Positions 43,135 to 51,387 of a stretch of 64,000 nucleotides of DNA are shown here, one piece after another. Under the pieces are notes generated by a model. It saw only the letters and a list, made by a program, of their open reading frames with translations, did no database searches and was not told the origin of the DNA. The DNA lies in NCBI RefSeq assembly GCF_003033885.1, contig NZ_CP024081.1, forward strand, positions 4,363,819-4,427,818, given 5' to 3'. The translations under genes and the position numbers were made by a program. Origin of the DNA: Pseudomonas rhizophila (GTDB taxonomy: Bacteria > Pseudomonadota > Gammaproteobacteria > Pseudomonadales > Pseudomonadaceae). The first letter of the stretch is position 1. Every line of letters starts with the position of its first letter.

Positions 43135-44838
43135 TCACACCGGTTGCTTCACCTTCCGATGCACCCATCGTGCTTCGCTTTGCAGCTCCAGGACCTGCCA
43201 ATGGAAGCGCTCAAGCGAAGCATTGTGGCCGACGCTGATCAGGATCGTTTCTGGCAGCGTCTCTTTGAGCAGTTGATAGCAGCGCGCCTCGTTGGTTGAA
43301 TCCAGTGCCGAACTGCTCTCGTCGAGGAACAGCACCGTCGGGCGGGCCAGCAGGGCCCTGACGAACGCACAGCGTTGCTGTTCGCCGACGCTGAGGGTCT
43401 GCGCCCAGTCCCGCTCTTGCTCCAACAGATCGCTCAGGTGCTGCAGGCCAACTTGCTCCATGGCCTGGCGCAGCGCGGCATCTTCTTCGCGACGGGGTGG
43501 GTTGGGGTACCACAGCGCTTCACGCAGACTGCCCAACGGCAGGTAGGGTTTCTGCGCAAGCGTCAGGGCACGCTCACGGTCATAACAGCTTGAGCCGCGA
43601 GCGTGATGCCAAAGCCCGGTAATCGTGCGGATCAGCGTTGATTTGCCGTAGCCGGACGGCGCGCGGATCATCAGGCTGTCACCGGGCTTGAGCGACAGAT
43701 TGAAGTCTTTGAACAACGGCCGGCCGTTCGGCAGCCAGATGTCCAGGTCCTTGATATCGAGACCGTGGGCCTGTTGTTCGAGCCTGACCTGGGACTTGAC
43801 CTCAACGTTATCCAGGCGCTCCTGGAAGCCGATCAAGCGGTCAATCACCGACTTCCATTCCGACAGCTCCGGGAACACGCTCACCAGGTAGGCGATGGCG
43901 GCGTGCACTTCGCCGAAGGCCGCGCTTATCTGTGTCAGGCGGCCGAGGGGAAAGGCGCCGGCAAAGAACTGTGGCGCCATGATGAACATCGGGATGACCG
44001 TCGCGCTGCGCAAGTAGAAGGTCGAGTAGCCCATGATCAGCTTCTGTTTTTTCACCAGCGCCCAGAAGTTTTCCAGCGCCGCCTCCAGGCGGTGGTTGAA
44101 GCGTTCGTTCTCTACGACTTCGCCGCGGTATTGCGCTACCGAGTCAGCGTTCTCCCGCAGGCGGATGAGCGAGAAACGAAAATCCGCTTCACGTCGCTGC
44201 TGCATGAAATTCAGGCTGGGCAGCGCGCGTCCCAGCCAGAAGGCCAGGCCGGTGCCCAGGAGCGCATACACCAGGGCGATCCACACCAGCAGTCCCGGAA
44301 TGATGATGGACTGGTCGTTGAACGGCACGCTGACCAGGCTTGAGGCCTGCCAGAGGATATGCAGGAAGGAAAACAGCGACACCACCGAAGTCAACAGGCC
44401 CAGGCTCAATTTGAGCGACTTGACGATGAACAGGTCGATGTCTTCGGCGATCCGCTGATCGGGGTTGTCGACCTCGGTTTCTGTCAGCTTCAGCTTCTGG
44501 TAGCGCTGGCTGTCCAGCCATTGATCAAGCATGTTGCGGGTCGCCCAGCGCCGCCAGCGGATGGTCAGCTTCTGCTGGAAGTGGAACGCGCCCACGGTGA
44601 AGGCGGCCGTGCCGATCTGCAGCAGGATGAACTGCAGGCTGCCGATCAGGAAACCGTGGTAGTCCAGGGCCTGCAAGGCATTATAGAAATGCAGGTTCCA
44701 GAAGTTGGTGAGGATGTTGACCCCGACCAGGCACAGGGTCATCAGCACGGTGGCCAACAGCAGCAACAGGGCCGGGTACTTTTCCTCGGATGCCCAGAAA
44801 GGCCGCGCGAGACGCCAGAAATTGCGGAGTGTGTGCAT
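43135..44838 (-). CDS. YddA/SbmA-type ABC transporter (fused membrane and ATPase domains)
   Basis: The protein has 567 residues. Membrane helices occupy about 20-330 (an ABC_membrane_2 domain like SbmA/BacA), followed by the ATPase: Walker A is APSGYGKST, signature LSVGEQQR, Walker B and D-loop PTVLFLDESSSALD. Such proteins import or export peptides and lipid-like molecules through the inner membrane; homologues stand in several Pseudomonas siderophore loci. A Fur-box-like sequence lies upstream at 44903, shared with the divergent FhuF gene. A role in moving the siderophore or its precursor is therefore likely but not shown. Confidence 0.82.
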   Translation of the reverse strand: MHTLRNFWRLARPFWASEEKYPALLLLLATVLMTLCLVGVNILTNFWNLHFYNALQALDYHGFLIGSLQFILLQIGTAAFTVGAFHFQQKLTIRWRRWATRNMLDQWLDSQRYQKLKLTETEVDNPDQRIAEDIDLFIVKSLKLSLGLLTSVVSLFSFLHILWQASSLVSVPFNDQSIIIPGLLVWIALVYALLGTGLAFWLGRALPSLNFMQQRREADFRFSLIRLRENADSVAQYRGEVVENERFNHRLEAALENFWALVKKQKLIMGYSTFYLRSATVIPMFIMAPQFFAGAFPLGRLTQISAAFGEVHAAIAYLVSVFPELSEWKSVIDRLIGFQERLDNVEVKSQVRLEQQAHGLDIKDLDIWLPNGRPLFKDFNLSLKPGDSLMIRAPSGYGKSTLIRTITGLWHHARGSSCYDRERALTLAQKPYLPLGSLREALWYPNPPRREEDAALRQAMEQVGLQHLSDLLEQERDWAQTLSVGEQQRCAFVRALLARPTVLFLDESSSALDSTNEARCYQLLKETLPETILISVGHNASLERFHWQVLELQSEARWVHRKVKQPV

Positions 44839-44902
44839 GTGGTCTTGGTGAGCCTGGTCGCTAACGACGTTGAGTTTGCAGGGGAGGGAGGATAGGATCA
44901 GC

Positions 44903-44923
44903 CAATGCTAATCGTTTGCATTA
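44903..44923. promoter_or_regulatory. Fur-box-like dyad between the ABC and FhuF genes
   Basis: AATGCTAATCGTTTGCATT is an imperfect dyad with the AATG..TAATC..TTGCATT form of Fur sites. It lies between divergent genes of a siderophore cluster, which supports iron control of both. Confidence 0.6.
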
Positions 44924-45037
44924 ATTAGGGAAAGCCACGGGAGCCCCGTTATCGAATTTCCAGAATGGCTTAACCAGGCCTGGCCGCCGATACAGCGGGT
45001 CATTCGGCAGGAACCTGGTGATCAGCCTGCCATCGCG

Positions 45038-45721
45038 TTGAGCCAGCTTGCCGACCCTGGCGTACTGCAACCCTTGCTGACCCGGTTTGCCTTGCGTTAC
45101 CCAGGGGTGAACCGCGCCGCCGTGGTTTCGCAGTGGTCGATGAACTACATGAGTATCGTCCTGCCGGCCACCCTGGCCTGTGTGCTGACGCGTCGCTGCG
45201 CGATCGAGTTCTGGGGCGAGGACGCATTGCTGTTGCACGACGACGGCCAACCTGCGGCGCTGGGCCTGGCCGCCGGACTGTCAGCCTTGGACGCGGATGG
45301 CCGTGCGGTGTACTGGTCGCGGTTGATCCACGAGCACCTGGCGCCGCTGTTCAGCACATTGGCCACCGCCGGTGGCCTGGCCCCGAAAATATTGTGGGGC
45401 AACTTCGTTGCTATCTGGGACGGTGCCTTTGCCAGAATGGACCCTGACCTGTCCAAAGACGGTTTTGCCGAGGCGCACCAGTGGCTGGAGCAGGTCACGG
45501 TGAACAACGGACGCTTGAAGCTGCGAGGCCTGCAACGCATGGTCGAATCACCGGCGCCGCAGATTTGCCCGTGCTTGCCATTGCGCCGGCATTGTTGCCT
45601 GCATTACCAACTGCACGAGCCGGTCGAAGGCCAACCGCCGGTGCTCTGCGAATCCTGCCCCAAGCTGCACCGTCTGCCGCTGGCGGAGCAGGTGAGCTAT
45701 TTGCATTACATCTATGAGTAG
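45038..45721 (+). CDS. fhuF: FhuF-type ferric-siderophore reductase
   Basis: The protein has at least 227 residues and ends with the FhuF [2Fe-2S] motif, Cys-Cys followed by Cys-x2-Cys (RRHCCLHY... and LCESCPKL). The central part WSMNYMSIVLPATLACVL and ILWGNFVAIWDGAFARM also fit FhuF, which reduces Fe(III) in imported siderophores. The frame is open to 44912 and reads family-like upstream (VIEFPEWLNQAWPPIQ) but contains no ATG or GTG there; 45038 is a TTG without a ribosome site. An ATC at 44951 after CGGGAG would give a more usual 256 residues. The true start is unresolved. Confidence 0.8.
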   Translation: MSQLADPGVLQPLLTRFALRYPGVNRAAVVSQWSMNYMSIVLPATLACVLTRRCAIEFWGEDALLLHDDGQPAALGLAAGLSALDADGRAVYWSRLIHEHLAPLFSTLATAGGLAPKILWGNFVAIWDGAFARMDPDLSKDGFAEAHQWLEQVTVNNGRLKLRGLQRMVESPAPQICPCLPLRRHCCLHYQLHEPVEGQPPVLCESCPKLHRLPLAEQVSYLHYIYE

Positions 45722-45774
45722 GGTTGGGCGCGCGTTCAATCCTTACCCCACTGGTTTCTGGCACAGCAAGTCCT

Positions 45775-45860
45775 TGTGGGAGCGAGCCTGCTCGCGATAG
45801 CGGCGGGTCAGCTTGCATCAATGCTGAATAGTCGACTTCATCGCGAGCAAGCTCACACAC
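45775..45860. repeat. Pseudomonas REP pair (REPIN-like)
   Basis: TGTGGGAGCGAGCCTGCTCG followed by CGATAGCGG is a classic pseudomonad REP unit. An inverted partner, ATCGCGAGCAAGCTCACACA, lies at 45840-45859. The two face each other around about 25 bases, as in a REPIN/BIME doublet. It sits in the 178-base gap between the convergent FhuF and exporter genes. Confidence 0.85.
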
Positions 45861-45899
45861 ATTTGGGTTGGGGGTTGCCCTGGAGTTGTGGGCGCATTC

Positions 45900-47549
45900 T
45901 CAAGTGGACAGCATTTGCGCCAGGGGCACGGCGTCAGCCTGGGGAGCGACTTCACTGAGCTTGCCATGTTCGATGCGGATCAGCCGGTCGGCCAGGCCGA
46001 AGTAGGCGTCGTCGTGGGAGATGACGATCAGTAGTTTGCCGCGTTCGCGCAGGTCCGGCAGGATCCGGGTGTAGAAGAAGTGCTTGAACACCGGGTCCTG
46101 GTCGGCCGCCCATTCGTCGAACAGGTAGCAGGGGCGATCATCCAGGTACGCACTGAGCAGCGCCAGGCGCTTGCGTTGCCCGGTGGACAACGCCAGCGTC
46201 GTCAGTTTGCCGTCCTCGATTTGCACCTTGTGGTCCAGCTGCAGGTGCACCAGGTAGTCCTGTGCCTGTTTCACCAGGTGCGGATCGTCGCCATCGAACA
46301 GGTTTTCGAACAGGCAGAAGTCGGTGAAGATCGCTGAGAAGTGCTGTCGGTAATGGTGATTGTCATTGCTCGAGGACACTTGTTCGTCGAGCATGACGTC
46401 GCCGCTTTCCGGCCGGTACAGCCCTGTCAGCAACAGCGCCAGGGTGGTCTTGCCGCTGCCGTTGCCGCCGGTGATGAACACCACTTCGCCGGCATTGAGG
46501 GTGAGGTTGATGGGGCCCAGGGTGAAGTGACCGTCCTCGCGCTCGCGGTAGTAAGTGTGGGTGACCTGGCGGCACACCAGGCTGCGAACCTGGGTCGGCG
46601 AGATCGTCTCGACGGTTTCGTCGGCGGTTTGCATCTCGCCTTCCAGGGCGCGGATCTTGTTCAGGGCCACGCTGGCCCGACCGAGGGTCGGCAAGGCGTG
46701 CATCAGCTCCGACAACGGCGTGATCATGTAGAGGATCGCCAGGATATAGCCGGTGACCAGGCTCGCGCTCAGGTCGATGAAATGCGGCGCGGCGAACAGC
46801 ACCACACCGATCAGCATGTAGAACACCGCATTGCCCCAGTTCAGGACCAGGGCGTAGATGCTCATGCCCCGTACAAAATCGCGGCGGTATTGCTGGCTCA
46901 CCGGTATCAGCAGGCGGGTGAAGAAGTGCTGCCGGCGCGGATGGTTGAGTTGCAGTTCCTTGCTGCCATCGGTGAGCAGGCGGTACTGATTGAACAACTG
47001 GTCCTTGAGCTCGCGAGCACGGGAGATCGAGGTCAGCGCCCGACGTTGCGGCCAGTGAAAGCTCAGGCTGCCCAGGACGATCAGCAGCAGCGTCAGGCCG
47101 AGCAATGGCATGCTGAGCCAACCCAGGTAGCCGAGGCACGCGGCGATGATCCCGACGTTGACCAGCAGGATCGGCACCAACTCCACCGCCTGGCTGATGG
47201 TCTGCGTATCGTCGGTGAGCATCGCCAGCAGGCGATGCTTGCCCAGGCGCTGCAATTGCGCGTAGGGCGTGTCGATCAGCTTGGCGCTCAGGTGCAGGCG
47301 CATGTCGTTGACCGCAGCCTGGCCCAGGCGCAACAGGCTGATGTCGGAGATGATCCGCGACACCGCGACCAACACCACCAGGCCAGCGAAGAGCAGGCCA
47401 TCCACCGGGCGCAGCTTGTCGAACACCTCCAGGCTGTGGTTGATGTTGGCGATCAGGCCGGCAGCCGCGAGGCCGCAGATCAACCCCGTCAGGGTCGCCA
47501 CCAGCAGTGCGCGCCAGGAGCGTTTAGCCATGAGTAACAACAGATCCAT
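45900..47549 (-). CDS. PvdE-type cyclic-peptide/siderophore export ABC transporter
   Basis: The protein has 549 residues from the ATG at 47549, the length of PvdE; the longer frame overlaps the NRPS end. Six membrane helices (about 1-300) precede the ATPase domain: Walker A GGNGSGKTT, signature LSTGQRKR and Walker B-like CYLFDEWAADQDP, the last being characteristic of PvdE/SyrD. PvdE moves the acylated pyoverdine precursor into the periplasm, so this protein should export the lipopeptide made by the NRPSs. Its start lies one base after the NRPS stop (TGAaATG), so the genes form one operon. Confidence 0.9.
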   Translation of the reverse strand: MDLLLLMAKRSWRALLVATLTGLICGLAAAGLIANINHSLEVFDKLRPVDGLLFAGLVVLVAVSRIISDISLLRLGQAAVNDMRLHLSAKLIDTPYAQLQRLGKHRLLAMLTDDTQTISQAVELVPILLVNVGIIAACLGYLGWLSMPLLGLTLLLIVLGSLSFHWPQRRALTSISRARELKDQLFNQYRLLTDGSKELQLNHPRRQHFFTRLLIPVSQQYRRDFVRGMSIYALVLNWGNAVFYMLIGVVLFAAPHFIDLSASLVTGYILAILYMITPLSELMHALPTLGRASVALNKIRALEGEMQTADETVETISPTQVRSLVCRQVTHTYYREREDGHFTLGPINLTLNAGEVVFITGGNGSGKTTLALLLTGLYRPESGDVMLDEQVSSSNDNHHYRQHFSAIFTDFCLFENLFDGDDPHLVKQAQDYLVHLQLDHKVQIEDGKLTTLALSTGQRKRLALLSAYLDDRPCYLFDEWAADQDPVFKHFFYTRILPDLRERGKLLIVISHDDAYFGLADRLIRIEHGKLSEVAPQADAVPLAQMLST

Positions 47550-47550
47550 T

Positions 47551-50500
47551 TCAAACCGCTCCGTGTGTAGCAATGGCCGTGAGACGCGCCGCCAATTGTT
47601 CGTGCAAGGCGCGTTGCTCAAGGATGGTCAGGTGTTGCGCCGTGATGACCTCGCGGGTCAACGGCCCGCTGCTCAGGTCTTCCCAATGCGGGTCGGCGAA
47701 GTCGGCCTGGGCCAGGGTGTCGCTGGCCCACCAGACTTGCACCGGGCAGCTTAGCCGGGCAGGCTTGAAGGTCGCCAGCAGATGCTGCGTGTGCTGCTGG
47801 TAGCGCAGCCGCGTTTGCAAATGCTCCCAACTGTCGCCATCGAGTTGCAGGCCTTGCTGGCGTGCCCACTGCACCAGCTCCGGCAGGCGTGCCGCTGGGG
47901 GCAGGGCGTCCAGTTGCTCCAGCAATGCGGCCATGATCGGTGGCGGCAACCGGCGCATCACGCTCTGGCTGTCCGGTGTCAGCGCTTGGGAGGCTGACTC
48001 CAGCAGCGCCTCGACACTGTCTTCTGGCGCTTGATGCTGGTACTGCGAGTCGATGATACCGAGAAACGCCACTGCTTGGCCCTGGCTTTCCAGGCGCGCG
48101 GCCGCAGCAATCGCCAGCAGACCACCAAGGGAGAAGCCCAGCAGGTGGTACGGCCCCTGGGGTTGCTGTTGGCGCAGGTGCTCGACATAGAGCGCGGCGA
48201 GGCTCTCGATATCGCCGCCCAGCGTTGTGCTGTCGTCGCTCAGGTACGCCGCCTGCAAGCCCCACAGATGCCAGGCCGACAGCGGCGCCAGCAGCGTGCG
48301 GTAATCCTGCACGTGGCCGGTGGAGGGGTGGAAGCAGAACAGGTTGGCGGCTTCGACAGCGCTTGGCGCCGACAACCGCACCAGCGGCGAGAGTTTGAGT
48401 TCGGCCTGCACCAATGCTGCAAATGCCGAGACGCTCGGGGCGTTGAACACCGCATTGACCGTCACTGGTGCCGACAGCGCGGTCTGCAGGCGACTGGCAA
48501 GCGTCACCGCCGCCAGGGAATGGCCGCCCAGCTCGAAGAAATCATCGTCGATGCCCACTCGCTCCAGGCCCAGCACCTGTGCCCAGACCTCGGCGAGCAA
48601 GGCTTCCAGCGGCGTGCGTGGCAAGGCACTGCCGACCGTGTCGAGGACTTTGTCAGCCCATTGCTGCAGGGTCTTGCGGTCGAGCTTGCCGTTGCCCATC
48701 AGGGGCAAGGCTTCGACGATCCGCAGGGTGGGCAGCATGTAGTCCGGCAAGCAATCCTGGGCCTGGCCATGCAGCCTGGCGACTGTGGTCGAATGCCCGG
48801 GCGCCAGGGTCATGAAGGCGAACAGTTGGTGGCCGAGCTCGCCGCGAGGGATGCATTCCACCGCGGCCTGGGCCACACCGGGAAGGCTGGTCAACTGCGC
48901 CTGGATCTCGTCGAGTTCCACGCGGAACCCACGGATTTTCACCTGACGGTCGGCCCGCCCGGTGATCTCCAGGCTGCCGTCATGGCGATAGCGGGCCATG
49001 TCGCCGGTGCGATAGAGGCGTTCGCCCGGCCGATGTGCCAGCTCGATAAAACGTCCGGCGCTTTGTTGCGTGTCCAGATACCCGCGGGCCAGTTGCGGGC
49101 CGGCGATATACAGCTCGGCGCTTTGCCCTGGGGCGGCCAACGCTTGCTGCTCGTCGAGCAGGTACAGGCGCATGCCGTCGAGGCGGTCGCTGAGGGGCAG
49201 GCGACGATAATCTACGCTCGGATCGGCTTTGTGCATCACCACCCCAACGGTGGTTTCGGTCGGGCCGTAATGGTTGAAGACCGTTAGCGCCGGAGCAAGG
49301 CTGCGAATGCTTTGCAGCAGGCGCCGCGAGCAGCTTTCGCCACCGAGAACCAATTGCTTGCGCGGCAACACGGCAGCGCTTTGGGCATGAATCAACCAGG
49401 CGTCGAGCAACGACGGCACGATCTTCAGGTGATCGATCGGGTACTGCGCCTGCCAGGCTGCCCAGGCCTGGGCGTCCATGGCCGTTTCCTTGTCCAGCAG
49501 GTGCAATTCGCCGCCGCTGAGCAGGGCCGGGAACAGCAACGTGTAGCCCAGGTCGGCCGCCAGTGAGGTGACCACTGCACTGTGTTCGCCTGCGGCCAGT
49601 TGCAAGCGCCGGGATACGCTGGCGACATAACTGGCCAGCTGTTGGTGCTCGACGATGACGCCTTTGGGTGTACCGGTGCTGCCGGAAGTGAACAGCACGT
49701 AGGCCGCGTCCTGTCCTTGGATCTCGACGTTGGTTGCAGTCGTTGGCGCTTGCTGCCAGGCCGCTTCCTCGCGCAGGTCGAGGCTGCCGATGCCCGGCAA
49801 CGCAGGGGCGCTGCCGGCCGAGCCGCTGAGTATGAAGGTCGGCTGGGCTTGTTGCAGGATCGCCAGCGAGCGTTGTGCCGGCTGATGCACATCCAGGGGA
49901 ACGAACGCCGCGCCGCTCTTGAGCACGGCGAGCATGGCCAGGACCATCTGTGCCGAGCGATCCAGGTACAGCGCCACGCGATCTTCGCGACCCACGCCCT
50001 GGGCGCGCAGGAAATGCGCCAGTTGGTTACTGCGGGCCTGCAGTTGGGCATAGCTCAACTGCCCATTGGGGTCGCGCAGGGCCAAATATTCGGGAAACTG
50101 CGCGGCACATTCATCGAAACTCGCCGGCACGCTGGTAAACGGCAGTGCCGCAGCGTCGGATGGCGCCTGCAGGGCGGTCAGCGTTGCGGTAAAACTCGGC
50201 GCCTGCACTGACAGTTCGGCCAGGGGCTTGCCTGGGTTGGCCAGGGCATCGAGCAGCAGCGATTGGAGTTGCTCCAGCAGGACCAGGGCGGCCTGTTCGC
50301 TATAGCGGCCCGGCAGGTGGCAGAGGTTCAGGCGATAGCCGCCAGCGGTCGTTTCGGCCACCAACAGCAGCTCCATACCGGCGGGGATGGCCTGTGCGTC
50401 CAGCACCGTGAGCGTCGACGCCATGCTGCCCAAGGTGTCGAGTCGATCGGGCAACTGCCCACCCCACTGGAAGCCGTACTGCAAAGTGTCGGCCGGCAGT

Positions 50501-51387
50501 GCAGCGCTGACGCCGCAGTATTCCTGCCATTCGGTGGCTTGCTCGCAGAGCACCTGCAGGTTCGCCAGCGCCTGGGCAAACTGGCTGTCCGCCGCCGCTT
50601 GCCAGCGCAGGGGCAAGGGCTTGGCGAACAATCCCCAGCAATCGGCGAGTTCTTCATAGTCGTCGCGGCAATCGTGGACCCAGTTCAAGGTCAGTGCCGG
50701 GCTGTCGCCGCTGCTCAGGCGCTGCAACAGCACGCCCCAGGCCGTCATCAGCACTTGTTCGGGCGATGCGTCGTGACGTTGGCAAAAGCTGTCCAGGGCC
50801 ATGCTCAACTGTGGGTTGGCGCTCAAGCGAGTGGTCACCGGGGCGTCGGAGCGGTCGCTGCGAACCTCACGGTAGAGCAACTCGCTGGCGGCCGCTTCGT
50901 CCAAGGCTTGGCTGGCCCAGAAACGCCGGCCAGGCTCGGCGTCTTCATCGGCCTGCAATTCGTAGAGCCAGGCGCTGTACTGGGTATAGGTCATCGCCTC
51001 GTCATCCACCGATGGCGCCTCTATCGAGCCCAATGCCTGCGCCAGGCGCAGCAAGGTCCCGCGATCCGCGCTCAGCGCCGGCAGTTGCAGCGTGACCCGC
51101 TGCCGATCGCCGTCGAGCGCTTGCACCTCGACGCTGATGGCGTCCGTGGCCGTGACCGTGGATTCAACCACTTGCAAGGGCATCAGCAAACCTGGCTCTG
51201 GCCGTACCCGCAGGCGCAGGGCCTCGTGACACACGCTCAGGGCGGCGAGTCGTTGGTGAAGACGCTCCAGGGCCAACGGGCCTTTTATTTCCAGTTCCAG
51301 GCGCGCCGCTGGCAATCCCGCCAACCACTGGCTGCGTTGTTGGGGCGAGAGGGCGAAGGCTTCTTCGCGAGTTTCAAAGGCGCTCAT
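47551..51387 (-). CDS. Terminal NRPS: degenerate C-like, A (Asp), T, TE
   Basis: The protein has 1278 residues; the ATG at 51387 overlaps the preceding NRPS stop (ATGA). Domains in order: a condensation-like domain without HHxxxDG (LPALSADRGTL at the equivalent place); an adenylation domain (TSGSTGTPKGV, NHYGPTETTVG); a carrier domain with Ser at 48517-48519 (LGGHSL); a thioesterase with GFSLGG (Ser at 48130-48132). The specificity residues read D-L-T-K-V-G-H-V-G-K, the pattern known for Asp. It adds the last residue and releases the peptide. The hydrolase for beta-hydroxylation of Asp is fused to the previous NRPS. Confidence 0.9.
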   Translation of the reverse strand: MSAFETREEAFALSPQQRSQWLAGLPAARLELEIKGPLALERLHQRLAALSVCHEALRLRVRPEPGLLMPLQVVESTVTATDAISVEVQALDGDRQRVTLQLPALSADRGTLLRLAQALGSIEAPSVDDEAMTYTQYSAWLYELQADEDAEPGRRFWASQALDEAAASELLYREVRSDRSDAPVTTRLSANPQLSMALDSFCQRHDASPEQVLMTAWGVLLQRLSSGDSPALTLNWVHDCRDDYEELADCWGLFAKPLPLRWQAAADSQFAQALANLQVLCEQATEWQEYCGVSAALPADTLQYGFQWGGQLPDRLDTLGSMASTLTVLDAQAIPAGMELLLVAETTAGGYRLNLCHLPGRYSEQAALVLLEQLQSLLLDALANPGKPLAELSVQAPSFTATLTALQAPSDAAALPFTSVPASFDECAAQFPEYLALRDPNGQLSYAQLQARSNQLAHFLRAQGVGREDRVALYLDRSAQMVLAMLAVLKSGAAFVPLDVHQPAQRSLAILQQAQPTFILSGSAGSAPALPGIGSLDLREEAAWQQAPTTATNVEIQGQDAAYVLFTSGSTGTPKGVIVEHQQLASYVASVSRRLQLAAGEHSAVVTSLAADLGYTLLFPALLSGGELHLLDKETAMDAQAWAAWQAQYPIDHLKIVPSLLDAWLIHAQSAAVLPRKQLVLGGESCSRRLLQSIRSLAPALTVFNHYGPTETTVGVVMHKADPSVDYRRLPLSDRLDGMRLYLLDEQQALAAPGQSAELYIAGPQLARGYLDTQQSAGRFIELAHRPGERLYRTGDMARYRHDGSLEITGRADRQVKIRGFRVELDEIQAQLTSLPGVAQAAVECIPRGELGHQLFAFMTLAPGHSTTVARLHGQAQDCLPDYMLPTLRIVEALPLMGNGKLDRKTLQQWADKVLDTVGSALPRTPLEALLAEVWAQVLGLERVGIDDDFFELGGHSLAAVTLASRLQTALSAPVTVNAVFNAPSVSAFAALVQAELKLSPLVRLSAPSAVEAANLFCFHPSTGHVQDYRTLLAPLSAWHLWGLQAAYLSDDSTTLGGDIESLAALYVEHLRQQQPQGPYHLLGFSLGGLLAIAAAARLESQGQAVAFLGIIDSQYQHQAPEDSVEALLESASQALTPDSQSVMRRLPPPIMAALLEQLDALPPAARLPELVQWARQQGLQLDGDSWEHLQTRLRYQQHTQHLLATFKPARLSCPVQVWWASDTLAQADFADPHWEDLSSGPLTREVITAQHLTILEQRALHEQLAARLTAIATHGAV

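Noticed and set aside
44905..44928. Seven-codon frame ATG...TAG (MLIVCIN) before FhuF, possible leader peptide
   Set aside because: It coincides with the Fur-like dyad, has no ribosome site and no attenuator hairpin after it.
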